Source: Cerasicoccus arenae (GTDB taxonomy: Bacteria > Verrucomicrobiota > Verrucomicrobiia > Opitutales > Cerasicoccaceae). From it: a DNA stretch of 32,692 nucleotides. The stretch spans positions 64,526 through 97,217 of the forward strand of contig NZ_BMXG01000016.1 in the NCBI RefSeq assembly GCF_014651635.1, read 5' to 3'. Positions 1-8,395 of the stretch are shown piece by piece. Positions within the stretch are counted from its first letter, which is position 1, and every line of letters starts with the position of its first letter. The translations under genes and the position numbers were made by a program. Below the pieces are notes generated by a model that was not told where the DNA came from, ran no database searches, and worked only from the letters and a program-made list of their open reading frames with translations.

Positions 1-1195
1 TCTGCGAGTCAAATTGGTGGAGTAGCTCGTCGGGCAGATCCTTGCGCAGGATCGCCTCTCCGCCTGCGACTACTGCGCTGCGATAGACCAGGTTTTCCAG
101 TTCGCGAACATTTCCAGGCCAATCGTATGCGCTCAGAATCGCCATGGCGTCCGCCGAGAAACGTTTTGCACGCGTCTTCCGGTTACGACACAGCTTTTGC
201 AGGACGAAATCGATTAGTGACGGGATGTCTTCTTTGCGCTCGCGTAAGGAGGGTAGGCGCAAACGCACCACGTTGAGGCGGTAATAAAGGTCTTCGCGGA
301 ACTCTCCCTCTTCGACGAGCTTTTCGAGGTTACGGTTAGTAGCGGCAATTAGGCGTACATCGACTTTGATAGTCTCGTTGCCGCCAACACGCTGAATCTC
401 CCCTTCTTGAGTGGCACGCAGGATTTTCGTCTGTGTCGTCAGCGACATATCCCCGATTTCGTCAAGGAATATGGTACCGCCGTCACAAAGTTCGAACTTG
501 CCGCGGCGTTGAGTGGTGGCTCCGGTGAAGGAGCCTTTTTCGTGGCCGAAAAGCTCGCTCTCAATTAAATTTTCCGGAATGGCAGCGCAGTTGACGGCGA
601 TAAACGGCCGTCCGTTGCGTAAACTGTGCTGGTAAATGCAACGCGCAACGAGTTCTTTACCCGTGCCACTCTCCCCAGTGACCATCACCGTGACATCACT
701 TGCGGCAACTTGGCCAATGACCTTGAAAACCTCCTGCATCGGCTCCGATGAGCCAACAATGCCTTCGCGGTAGTCTTCACTGTTGAGCATGGGCTCGTAG
801 TCATCCTTTGCCTGGTGCAGATCTGCATAGGCGGCAAGGGCCTTTTCGATAAGGCCAAGGATCTTAGCCACATCGAAGGGCTTGATAATGTAATCGAATG
901 CCCCGAATTTCATCGCCTCAATCGCCGTCTGCGTCGTGCCAAAGGCGGTCATCAGGATGACCATCGAGTCGGGGCTCTTGCTTCGCAGGTGCTGGAGGGT
1001 CTCAATCCCAGTGATCCCACCCATACGATTATCGAGCAAGATGACGGAGGGCTTGGCTGTCTCAGCTACTTTCAGGCCCTCTTCCCCCGAAGACGCCTGG
1101 ATGATCTCATAACCACGCGCAGAAAGCACGCGCTCCAGCGAATAGCGGAGGCCTTCATCATCATCAATAACCAGAATGGATTGTTCTACGGACAT
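1..1195 (-). CDS. Sigma-54-dependent response regulator, NtrC family (C-terminus cut by window edge)
   Basis: Reading the reverse strand from the ATG at 1195 gives 398 open codons running off the window start. Residues 1-120 form a receiver domain: acidic cluster DDD at 11-13, probable phospho-acceptor Asp55 in LLDNRM, and a KPFD motif near 105. Residues about 145-375 are an AAA+ sigma-54 activation domain with Walker A GESGTGKE, the sigma-54 contact loop GSFTGA (usual form GAFTGA), Walker [10 protein letters not shown] and the [11 protein letters not shown] motif. The C-terminal DNA-binding helix-turn-helix expected for the family would lie beyond the window. Proteins of this type are phosphorylated by a sensor kinase and open sigma-54 promoters using ATP. 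It is divergent from the M50 protease gene, 83 bp away. The partner kinase and target genes are not visible. Confidence 0.95.
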   Translation of the reverse strand, partial: MSVEQSILVIDDDEGLRYSLERVLSARGYEIIQASSGEEGLKVAETAKPSVILLDNRMGGITGIETLQHLRSKSPDSMVILMTAFGTTQTAIEAMKFGAFDYIIKPFDVAKILGLIEKALAAYADLHQAKDDYEPMLNSEDYREGIVGSSEPMQEVFKVIGQVAASDVTVMVTGESGTGKELVARCIYQHSLRNGRPFIAVNCAAIPENLIESELFGHEKGSFTGATTQRRGKFELCDGGTIFLDEIGDMSLTTQTKILRATQEGEIQRVGGNETIKVDVRLIAATNRNLEKLVEEGEFREDLYYRLNVVRLRLPSLRERKEDIPSLIDFVLQKLCRNRKTRAKRFSADAMAILSAYDWPGNVRELENLVYRSAVVAGGEAILRKDLPDELLHQFDSQ

Positions 1196-1278
1196 ATTGT
1201 TTTCGATCGTTCAATCCGCGCTTTCACTTGCGCAGGGTGAGAAAGCTCATACGGTAAAAAGTATTCTAAGAAGCGCAA

Positions 1279-2274
1279 GTGTCTAACACATCCTGGAAAA
1301 TCGGCCGACTGTTCGGCATCCGGCTCGAGATCCATTTTTCGTTTCTCTTATTGCTGGGTTTTTACATCTACCTCGGGCATCAGGCCGCAGGTGGCCGCGG
1401 TGCGCTGTCGCTAGGAATAACGATCATCTTGGTGTTCGTTTCGGTCGCGCTACATGAGCTGGGGCACTGCCTGACGGCGCAGCATTACGGCATCAAGGTG
1501 CCACGTATCGTCCTCATGGCGATCGGTGGGATGGCACAAATGGGCAGCATCCCTCGCGAACCGCGCAAAGAGCTGATCATCACCATCAATGGACCGCTGG
1601 TTAACTTCGCCATCGCGATCGTGCTTTTTCTGTTGCTGGCGCTCAAACATCACGATTTCGGCTACGTCGCCCAAGGGCTCGCCAATACCCTCAAGCAATA
1701 CGTCAGTTCTGCGCCGGTCCGCGTGCCCTACCGCCCGTGGTCGTTGACTTGGGATACCTTTGTCTGGGGCCTGCTCGCGTGGAATGTCGCCATGGGACTC
1801 TTTAACCTACTACCAATTTTTCCCATGGACGGCGGGCGCCTGCTCCGCGCAAGCTTAGCCACCCGACTTCCCTACCTGCGGGCCACACAAATTGCCTCGC
1901 TACTGGCCAAGATCCTGGCTGCCATCGGCATTGGTTGGGCGCTGCTCATCTCCCACCATTACCTGTTGGCGATCCTATTTGTGTTTATCTGGATCGGCGG
2001 CGAGGAGGAGTTGAAATTCGTGCGCATTATCGACCAATACGCCGGAAAAACAATTCGCGACGTCATGGTTCGGCCCCCCAATGACCTAACCAATGTCCAG
2101 TTTGCAAAGCTCCAGCTAGCCCCCGACTGGCTTGTTGACGACTACACCGCAGCGCTATTCTCGAATGCTGGAGCAACCTTCGCCGTCTACGGAGGCGGTG
2201 AAGTCATTGGAGTCGTGTATTCGGACGAGCTTTGGGACGCAGCCCTCCCCCCTTCGAGACGCACAGTCAGTTAG
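1279..2274 (+). CDS. Site-2-type M50 membrane zinc metalloprotease
   Basis: This 331-residue integral membrane protein carries HELGH at 59-63, the zinc-binding and catalytic motif of family M50, and NLLPIFPMDGGR at 176-187, whose Asp184 supplies the third zinc ligand. Several hydrophobic stretches (about 18-35, 44-60, 107-122, 163-182, 205-235) fit a SpoIVFB/Rip-like intramembrane protease. Residues about 255-325 begin with a RDVMV segment that looks like the start of a CBS domain, but only one degenerate half is present. The start is GTG at 1279, because an in-frame stop lies at 1267 and no ATG is suitably placed; AAGAAG just upstream is a weak ribosome site. Its substrate is unknown. Divergence from a response regulator might link it to signalling, which is inference. 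Confidence 0.9.
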   Translation: MSNTSWKIGRLFGIRLEIHFSFLLLLGFYIYLGHQAAGGRGALSLGITIILVFVSVALHELGHCLTAQHYGIKVPRIVLMAIGGMAQMGSIPREPRKELIITINGPLVNFAIAIVLFLLLALKHHDFGYVAQGLANTLKQYVSSAPVRVPYRPWSLTWDTFVWGLLAWNVAMGLFNLLPIFPMDGGRLLRASLATRLPYLRATQIASLLAKILAAIGIGWALLISHHYLLAILFVFIWIGGEEELKFVRIIDQYAGKTIRDVMVRPPNDLTNVQFAKLQLAPDWLVDDYTAALFSNAGATFAVYGGGEVIGVVYSDELWDAALPPSRRTVS

Positions 2275-2332
2275 CTCAATACTGATTTTGCGCGTCAGAA
2301 GCGCTTACATTACCCTCAGAACTGGTCACTGT

Positions 2333-2384
2333 GACGTGCTCCCGATGATACACTTAGCCACCTTTAGTGTATCGGGAGCACGTC
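2333..2384. repeat. Large inverted repeat between convergent genes
   Basis: Arms at 2333-2354 and 2366-2384 pair over 19 bp (GACGTGCTCCCGAT then ACACT) with a 3-nt bulge in the left arm and an 11-nt loop. It lies between the stops of the M50 protease and the GH5 gene. There is no T-run, so it may be a bidirectional transcription stop or a dispersed palindrome. Confidence 0.6.
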
Positions 2385-2461
2385 AATAGTCACTTTCTAA
2401 GGTGTCTAACTAAATAATTCAAGCGGACTTAATTGATAAAGCATGACCAGAGGATTTCGGT

Positions 2462-4960
2462 TTAGTTTTTGACAAATAGTATGGCGTCGGCGACGACAAT
2501 ACCATCGGCACCGTCGTTACTGATTATAACGCCCTGGCTTGCAATGACGCCGGACTCGAAATCAAAGGAGCCAAGCAGATTCCATTGCCCGCCGCTTGTG
2601 CGCTGGTCCACCGCAAACTCATCGGAGCCATTGGCATGGTTTACTATTGTTTTCGCATTCGAGGCGCGATTGGCATGACTTGCCCAGTTCAGATAAACAT
2701 CGTAGGTTCCCGCTGTTGGGATGTTGGGGATAAAACTAAACGTCCTGAGCTGGCTTGAGTTCCACTCATGGTCATAATCCACTCCGTGATATTCTTCAAT
2801 GCTGGTGCTGGCGAACCACGTTCCTAATTTGGTTGTGTAGGAGCCGTCCAGGTTTTCGTTGTTGTTATTATCGACGACCACTTCCACTGAAGCTGTGCTG
2901 CCTGTTTGGCGGAACAAGGCGGCGTCAGCAATTACGTAGCCATTGGCCCCATCATTCAGAAGCCTCACATAGCTGTTTTCATCCATGGTAAATTCGCCGA
3001 TGTAGGACCAATCTCCACCGACTTGCATATCGATTACAAATGTGTCGTAGAGCTCGCCGTTGTCATTGTTGGCTCCAGCCGGGTGATAAACTCTCAGCGA
3101 CGCGTTGTCTGCGCGGTTGGGGTTGCCAATCCAGTAGAGGTAAATTTCGGTATTGCCGGGCGTTAAGCTCTCTGGTTGCCATTTGGCCCATTTGCTGCCG
3201 CCGCTATTGTTATCGTGTAGGTAGTCGCCATCGTAGCCTGGGAGTGAGCTGAGATACCAGCCAGAGCTTGTGGAAAAGCCCAAATCGCCATCATCGATGA
3301 TGATGTCTACGCTGTTGTTTTGCTCGTAAAAAGCGAAGTCCTGCTCCAACACTTGCATATGTGGCCGATCTGTCGTGTAGTTGTCCCTTGGTTGGCAAGA
3401 AAGCGGCTCACTCGCAGTCCAGTAAGCGCCGCCGGCCCAATAGGTGCCGCTAATGCCCTGCGTTCCCATGTGGCGCAGCATCTTCTCTAGTGCTATGTGC
3501 CAACGATCATCATCATAGGGCACACCGTATTCACCCACGAAGCCGCGCGCGTTGTTATCTTTGAGCCATTGCACAAAAGAATGCAGCTGGTAGATGCCCA
3601 CATTGCTCGAGACCAGTGGGTCTTCGTCGTAATCTTCAGCGTAAACACCATTTCTATCCCAATCCAAATAGCAGTGTGCCTCATAAATTGCTAGATCCGA
3701 GGAATCAGTGATATTCAGATTTTCATTGATGACAGCCCAATTTGCGGAGCCACTCCATCCATCTCCCGCAACAATAATCCATGTGTTAGCGTCTTCGGAA
3801 CGGATGCCATCCACCGCGGCTTGCGCGGCCGCCGGCCATTGTCCATTAGTGTTGTGCGGTTCGTTCATGATGCCGTATCCGTAGATTGCGCTGTTACCCT
3901 CAAACGAATCGGCAATCCGCGCCCACACATCCTCATAGGCACTATTGGGCACATTGGCGCTGCCGATAAGTTCACCATAGTAGCGCGCATAGTTATGCAT
4001 ATCCAGTATGACCTTCATCCCACGCGCATCGGCCAAAGCTACGGTTTGTTGCAAACGATCAAGCTCTGCGCTATTGAGCGGGCTATTTGGTGTCGGTTGT
4101 AAACGCTCCCAACGAAAAGGGAGCCGAATCAGATTCAAGCCCTTGCTCTGATAGTAATCGAAATCTGCGGCGCTGGGGTAGAAGTAGTGAGTGCCGAAAG
4201 TTCCGGGCATGGCACTTGTCGTAAACTCAGCGCCAGCTAAATTTACCCCGAACATTTGGACGAAGCCATCGTCGGACGGATGCTCGAAATAAGGATCGGC
4301 ATCGAGCACCAGATTCACCAGCAAGGACTCCACTCGCAACAGGCCATCGTAGTGCGCGGAAGCAGCACTCACGTTGCTAATGATAATGGGAGTGTTGGCG
4401 TCAGCGATTAGAGGTGTGGGTAGTTCGTAAACATATTCCGCCCGAGAATGCACTTCATCCAGGGTGAAGACCGCGGATTGCGCCTCGCCGTTATCTGTCC
4501 ACGCTACATGGATCGCTTCGTCTTCAGTGTATTCGCGGAATTTGATATCCTCAATGTAGATGCGATGATCACACTGAAAGCTGAATTGCTCTCCGCGGGA
4601 GAAACGCCCTACACTGGATACACCGGGGCCAAAGCCGGTTCCCTCAAATCCAAATACTGTCGAGGTCGCGTTAGATGAATCAGGCGAAGATGGATTGGTG
4701 ATATCCACGCCCGTCTTGGCGTCGGTAAATTGAAATAAAACCGGCGTGCCGCCATTGTCTGGATAGATCAACGTTGCAGAGAACGTGACATCGCCATCTT
4801 CTCCATTCCACTGAGAATCGATATGATTATGGTCAAATTTCGTGAGCACGTAGCTGGATCCGATGACCTCAGCAACAGCATAGGAGCAAAAACATAATAA
4901 AGAAAGCAGGACACTGATTGCTTTCGAGGAACTAGGGTATGCGCAAAGAATTGTCTTCAT
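2462..4960 (-). CDS. Secreted GH5 endo-beta-1,4-glucanase-like enzyme with two golvesin-like domains
   Basis: The 832-residue product starts with a signal peptide (about 1-30, ending AVA). Residues 31-225 are a beta-rich domain I do not recognise. Residues about 235-540 are a GH5 barrel: GVNLAG at 238, IRLPFRW, DMHNYARYYG at 320, acid/base Glu367 in IMNEPH and nucleophile Glu477 in GFVGEYG. The DMHNYAR and IMNEPH arrangement resembles fungal Cel5A-type (subfamily 5) endoglucanases, so cellulose or mixed-linkage glucan is the likely substrate, though mannan cannot be excluded. Two related domains follow (about 551-690 and 693-832), each ending in a GADGIVVADAI-like motif typical of golvesin/Xly carbohydrate-associated domains. 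The start follows the signal peptide. No PEP-CTERM tail is present, so it is probably secreted freely. Confidence 0.9.
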   Translation of the reverse strand: MKTILCAYPSSSKAISVLLSLLCFCSYAVAEVIGSSYVLTKFDHNHIDSQWNGEDGDVTFSATLIYPDNGGTPVLFQFTDAKTGVDITNPSSPDSSNATSTVFGFEGTGFGPGVSSVGRFSRGEQFSFQCDHRIYIEDIKFREYTEDEAIHVAWTDNGEAQSAVFTLDEVHSRAEYVYELPTPLIADANTPIIISNVSAASAHYDGLLRVESLLVNLVLDADPYFEHPSDDGFVQMFGVNLAGAEFTTSAMPGTFGTHYFYPSAADFDYYQSKGLNLIRLPFRWERLQPTPNSPLNSAELDRLQQTVALADARGMKVILDMHNYARYYGELIGSANVPNSAYEDVWARIADSFEGNSAIYGYGIMNEPHNTNGQWPAAAQAAVDGIRSEDANTWIIVAGDGWSGSANWAVINENLNITDSSDLAIYEAHCYLDWDRNGVYAEDYDEDPLVSSNVGIYQLHSFVQWLKDNNARGFVGEYGVPYDDDRWHIALEKMLRHMGTQGISGTYWAGGAYWTASEPLSCQPRDNYTTDRPHMQVLEQDFAFYEQNNSVDIIIDDGDLGFSTSSGWYLSSLPGYDGDYLHDNNSGGSKWAKWQPESLTPGNTEIYLYWIGNPNRADNASLRVYHPAGANNDNGELYDTFVIDMQVGGDWSYIGEFTMDENSYVRLLNDGANGYVIADAALFRQTGSTASVEVVVDNNNNENLDGSYTTKLGTWFASTSIEEYHGVDYDHEWNSSQLRTFSFIPNIPTAGTYDVYLNWASHANRASNAKTIVNHANGSDEFAVDQRTSGGQWNLLGSFDFESGVIASQGVIISNDGADGIVVADAILFVKN

Positions 4961-5110
4961 GATACTCGGTGGGGTTAGGGTTCTAAATCACGTTTAAGTG
5001 ATTCCACCGCATATCTACAATTCAACGCTTACCAAATCAATTCGAGCTGATCGGAAGCTGTTGCGACCAGCCGGTAAAGTTGGGTATGGAAAGCCTCAAT
5101 AATCGCTGCG

Positions 5111-5872
5111 CTATTCAGTAATGCTAATCCTTAGAGTTCCTGATTTTTTTCGGATGAGCAGCACGCTTCCCAATACACCGAGAACAACCAACAATGCACT
5201 GTCTCCTGGCTCGGGAACCGTGGAAAAAGTCACATCGAGATTGGTAATGGCCAAGTTCCCCAGTGCATCTCCGTTCCGAAATGCCGCTCGGTTGATATCC
5301 AATTCTTCCACGGCGGAGGGAAATGTCAGGTCAGTGAAGACGAAGCTGCTACCGCCAATGGAAAGTGCACTGTCATAGCCGCTTATCGTTTTGCTTAATG
5401 TCAACGAGACTGAATAGGTGTCATTAGGCGGCGTAAAATCATTCGAGATAAAAAACGTGTTGTAGGCATCGGCACCCGTAACAGGCGTTCCACCGGAAGC
5501 CATGTAGCGTCCATTACCTCCTGTGCGATAGCGCACGTCCGAGGAATTCGCATCGTCACCGGGTAGCAAATATGCATAGTAGCTTGTCGCGTCGTTTTGC
5601 TGAAATCCAAAGCTCAAGCTATCCGTGATATCGGAGCTAACGCTGTCAAATGTCATCGTAAAGCTCATTGCCAAGGTATCGCCCACTTGAAACTCGGTCA
5701 TAGAATTTCGGTCACTTGGTAGCGATGTGGTAAAGGTCAATCGGCCGAGACCAAAACTGTCGAAGTTCGATATCGTTGCATTCTCGAGCAGGTTAGTGCT
5801 TTCGGCGTGGCTGTATGCAAAGGGTGTTATTAGCGCAAGAGATTGAAAGAAAATAAATATTCGTTGATTCAT
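5111..5872 (-). CDS. PEP-CTERM sorted secreted protein, paralogue A
   Basis: A 253-residue protein with an N-terminal signal peptide (about 1-23) and a C-terminal PEP-CTERM signal: VPEPG, a hydrophobic segment LLVVLGVLGSVLLI, then the basic RKK. Such tails are recognised by an exosortase (EpsH family), which anchors or processes exported proteins in organisms making extracellular polysaccharide. The body is beta-rich and unassigned. It is clearly paralogous to the divergent gene at 6199-6951: both share GNGRYMASGGTP, DFTPP and the NFDS/SFDS start. A 13-residue tail after the basic cluster is longer than usual. Function of the body is unknown. Confidence 0.88.
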   Translation of the reverse strand: MNQRIFIFFQSLALITPFAYSHAESTNLLENATISNFDSFGLGRLTFTTSLPSDRNSMTEFQVGDTLAMSFTMTFDSVSSDITDSLSFGFQQNDATSYYAYLLPGDDANSSDVRYRTGGNGRYMASGGTPVTGADAYNTFFISNDFTPPNDTYSVSLTLSKTISGYDSALSIGGSSFVFTDLTFPSAVEELDINRAAFRNGDALGNLAITNLDVTFSTVPEPGDSALLVVLGVLGSVLLIRKKSGTLRISITE

Positions 5873-6198
5873 GCCATGGCAGGTTGAACGTTGTTATCGG
5901 GTAGAAGCGTAGACAGTCAGCCGACCGCATCGTATTTGAAGGATAGCTGTGCCGTAGAACGCATACGTATTGCATCAAGATGCTGTCGAAGAGGCAATTT
6001 GTTTTTTACCAGACACTCCCTGAAGTGAAAGGTGGTAGTAGAAGACGCTTACTTGAGATTACACGGCCCGTTAGATGAACGTGCGACCACTACGAAACAG
6101 ATTGCGACTGGGCATCCTTGTTGAGGCATAAGCTAGCTGCTAATTTGTGTTCCTAATTACTCCTCAATATTAAGCAAATACCCAAAAATGTCCCTATT
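5873..6198. other. Intergenic region between divergent PEP-CTERM paralogues
   Basis: These 326 bp contain no convincing gene. They must hold the promoters of both paralogues. A weak sigma-70-like pair (TTGTTG, 17 bp, TAATTT) sits near 6119-6147 before the plus-strand gene. I see no clear operator palindrome. Confidence 0.4.
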
Positions 6199-6951
6199 AT
6201 GAAAACAATAGCATTCACGAATAAACTACTGCTGGGGGTCCTAATCACCAGCACATCTCTCTCTGCTCAAACCGTACTACTGGAAAATGCTTCGGTAACC
6301 AGCTTCGATAGCGGCAACCTGGGCCGTGTCAACTTTACCACTCCCCTGCCTGAAGATAAAGACACTCTGGCTGAGTTTGCTGTGGGCGATAGCATAACCA
6401 TGACTTTTACCCTAAACTATGAAGGCGTTGGTTCCAGTCCCGCCGATGGCTTCAGCTTTGGCTTGCAGGGAGGTACTGGCGGCGATCGCACAATATTTTA
6501 TGGCTACCTGTTGCCCATCGATGACAATGCGGTCTCGGATATGCGCTATCGGGATGGTGGCAATGGACGATACATGGCTTCCGGTGGAACCCCTATCACT
6601 GGAACGACCACGTTCAACACGTTTTACATGTCGGAAGATTTTACACCACCGAGTGATAGCTATGACATGTCGTTGTCATTAACCAAGACCAGCACCGGCT
6701 ACGAAGGCGTGGTGACGATCGCTGGCAATTCTTACGTGTCGTCTGACTTAAGCTTTCCTTCAGAAATCGAAGACTATGCGATCAATCGGGTTGGCTTTCG
6801 CGGTGGAAACGTATTCACGAACGAAACCATAACGAACATCGATGTGGTTTACGCATCCGTCCCCGAGCCAGGCACCTATGCTTTGTTATTGGCTCTTGGC
6901 GCACTGGGCATGGTTACGGCGAAGCGTGCGCGCAATCAGCGTAACGCATAG
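6199..6951 (+). CDS. PEP-CTERM sorted secreted protein, paralogue B
   Basis: A 250-residue protein with a signal peptide (about 1-23, ending LSA) and a C-terminal PEP-CTERM signal: VPEPGTYALLLALGALGMV followed by the basic KRAR. The body aligns over its full length with the protein from 5111-5872, including GNGRYMASGGTP, FYMSEDFTPP and GNVFTNETITN against GDALGNLAITN. The two therefore arose by duplication and now lie head to head. No enzyme motif is visible; export and exosortase processing are inferred from the terminal signals only. A strong terminator-like hairpin follows at 6983-7014. Confidence 0.88.
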   Translation: MKTIAFTNKLLLGVLITSTSLSAQTVLLENASVTSFDSGNLGRVNFTTPLPEDKDTLAEFAVGDSITMTFTLNYEGVGSSPADGFSFGLQGGTGGDRTIFYGYLLPIDDNAVSDMRYRDGGNGRYMASGGTPITGTTTFNTFYMSEDFTPPSDSYDMSLSLTKTSTGYEGVVTIAGNSYVSSDLSFPSEIEDYAINRVGFRGGNVFTNETITNIDVVYASVPEPGTYALLLALGALGMVTAKRARNQRNA

Positions 6952-6982
6952 TCACAACGTTCACTTCATTTTTTAGCCTAAG

Positions 6983-7014
6983 AGGTGGCGGGGAATCCTC
7001 CGTCGCCTTTTTTT
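6983..7014 (+). terminator. Rho-independent terminator after PEP-CTERM gene
   Basis: An 11-bp stem (6983-6993 with 6998-7008, three G-U pairs, 4-nt loop) is followed by a run of seven T at 7008-7014. It ends 2 nt before the GH130 start codon at 7017, which is unusual. Confidence 0.75.
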
Positions 7015-7016
7015 CG

Positions 7017-8060
7017 ATGAAAAATCTGACTTTCACTAAACCACAGCGCACGCCAATACTTAGCCCTACGGAAGAACTGCGCTTCCATTGCCCCATGAGA
7101 GGGCTTTCCGTTCAGTGGGCGAAAGCGCATGTATTCAACCCTGCCGCCATCTCCCATGGAGGTGCCGTACATCTGTTTTTTCGAGCTGAGGACGGAATCG
7201 GCGAAGGGCTGTCTGGCTATACTTCGCGCATTGGTCATGCTGTCAGCGAAGACGGCCTGCATTTCGCAGTGGACCCTTCGCCAGTTCTCTATCCGGATAA
7301 CGACGGGCACGAAGCGTATGACTGGTTTGGCGGTTGCGAAGACCCCCGTATCGTACGGCGTGAGGACGGCTTGTTCGTGATGCACTACACCATGTGGAAT
7401 CGCGAGAATCCTCACGGGCGTAAGATCAATGCTGGTATCGGTGTAGCTAGCTCATCTGACTTGACTAACTGGACCAAGCACGGCCCCGCCTTTAGTGGTT
7501 ATGAAGTGATCCTGAAAAAGTGGCATAAGGCGACGGCGGTGATCCAAACAGTGCAGCAAAGCAATCTAGTTGCGAAAAAAATTCAAGGTAAGTATTGGAT
7601 GTATTGGGGGGAGGAGGCAATTTACGCTGCTACGTCCGACGACCTGATTCGTTGGGATCCTGTCATGGGTGCAAACGACACTCCGCTATGCTTAGTCAAA
7701 CCTCGGAACGGATACTTTGACAGCGAACTGACCGAAGTCGGTCCGCCCGCAATAATTGATGAAGGCGGAATTTGCCTGATCTATAACGGCAAAAACGCAG
7801 AGGATGCCAGTATGGCTTCGTCAGAATATCAGACGGGCGCTTACGCACCCGCTATGGCTCACTTTGACCGGCAGGAACCACTGAAACTTGTGCACCGTGA
7901 CGACCAACCATTTTTGTGGCCTGAGTATCCATTTGAAAAAACCGGCCAATACACTGGTGGCACTATTTTCGCCGAAGGGCTCGTCCTCCATCGGGATCAG
8001 TGGTTTCTTTACTATGGTTGCGCGGATTCCTTTATCGGTGTCGCCTGCGCTGCTTACTAA
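7017..8060 (+). CDS. GH130 family beta-mannoside phosphorylase or related hydrolase
   Basis: The 347-residue protein lacks a signal peptide and is probably cytoplasmic. Family landmarks in order: TPILSP at 12, VFNPAA at 39, RAEDG at 56, GGCEDPR at 105-111 with the proton-donor Asp109, FDSELTEVGPPAI near 236, and YYGCADS near the end, together a five-bladed propeller. GH130 enzymes use phosphate (or water) to split beta-mannosides or mannosylglucose, working on short oligosaccharides inside the cell. The ATG at 7017 is supported because TPILSP is a conserved N-terminal feature, but it has no Shine-Dalgarno sequence and directly follows a terminator hairpin, so initiation and transcription are puzzling. 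A LacI regulator follows 335 bp downstream and may control it. Confidence 0.88.
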   Translation: MKNLTFTKPQRTPILSPTEELRFHCPMRGLSVQWAKAHVFNPAAISHGGAVHLFFRAEDGIGEGLSGYTSRIGHAVSEDGLHFAVDPSPVLYPDNDGHEAYDWFGGCEDPRIVRREDGLFVMHYTMWNRENPHGRKINAGIGVASSSDLTNWTKHGPAFSGYEVILKKWHKATAVIQTVQQSNLVAKKIQGKYWMYWGEEAIYAATSDDLIRWDPVMGANDTPLCLVKPRNGYFDSELTEVGPPAIIDEGGICLIYNGKNAEDASMASSEYQTGAYAPAMAHFDRQEPLKLVHRDDQPFLWPEYPFEKTGQYTGGTIFAEGLVLHRDQWFLYYGCADSFIGVACAAY

Positions 8061-8133
8061 ACGTCGTTACCACGGAGATAGGATCGGTCAATAACTAATC
8101 ATGTTATAGAATCTACTTCGCTACACCAAATGA

Positions 8134-8325
8134 GTTGTATCGAAGCGCCTTCGGCCATTTTGGCTTGTTGGTTTTCCATTAGTCAGAGAGCCTGACTTAG
8201 GCGTCCCGATTCCTATAGAAGATGAAATCGTGGCAGAGCTTATTGGCGTACCCTCATTGCGTTTTATTCTCGCTACGAGAGCTTGGTTAGACAACGCTGA
8301 ACATTTAGTTAGTGAATGCAATTAG
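8134..8325 (+). pseudogene. Possible coding relic without start codon in the GH130-LacI gap
   Basis: The 335 bp between the GH130 and LacI genes hold no complete gene. One plus-strand frame is open for 63 codons (after TGA at 8131, ending TAG at 8323) and reads protein-like, with segments such as PFWLVGFPLVREPDLG and LRFILATRAWLDNAEHL. It has no ATG or usable start. It could be the tail of a decayed gene or chance; I do not recognise the family. Confidence 0.25.
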
Positions 8326-8395
8326 GCCCGGCGCTCTTATGCTGATTTTTTGCATCATCACATTCAACGAGCCATGAAGAGCTGATTCAAGAACG

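Noticed and set aside
815-1240. Plus-strand 141-codon frame
   Set aside because: Antisense to the receiver domain of the response regulator, which has complete motifs.
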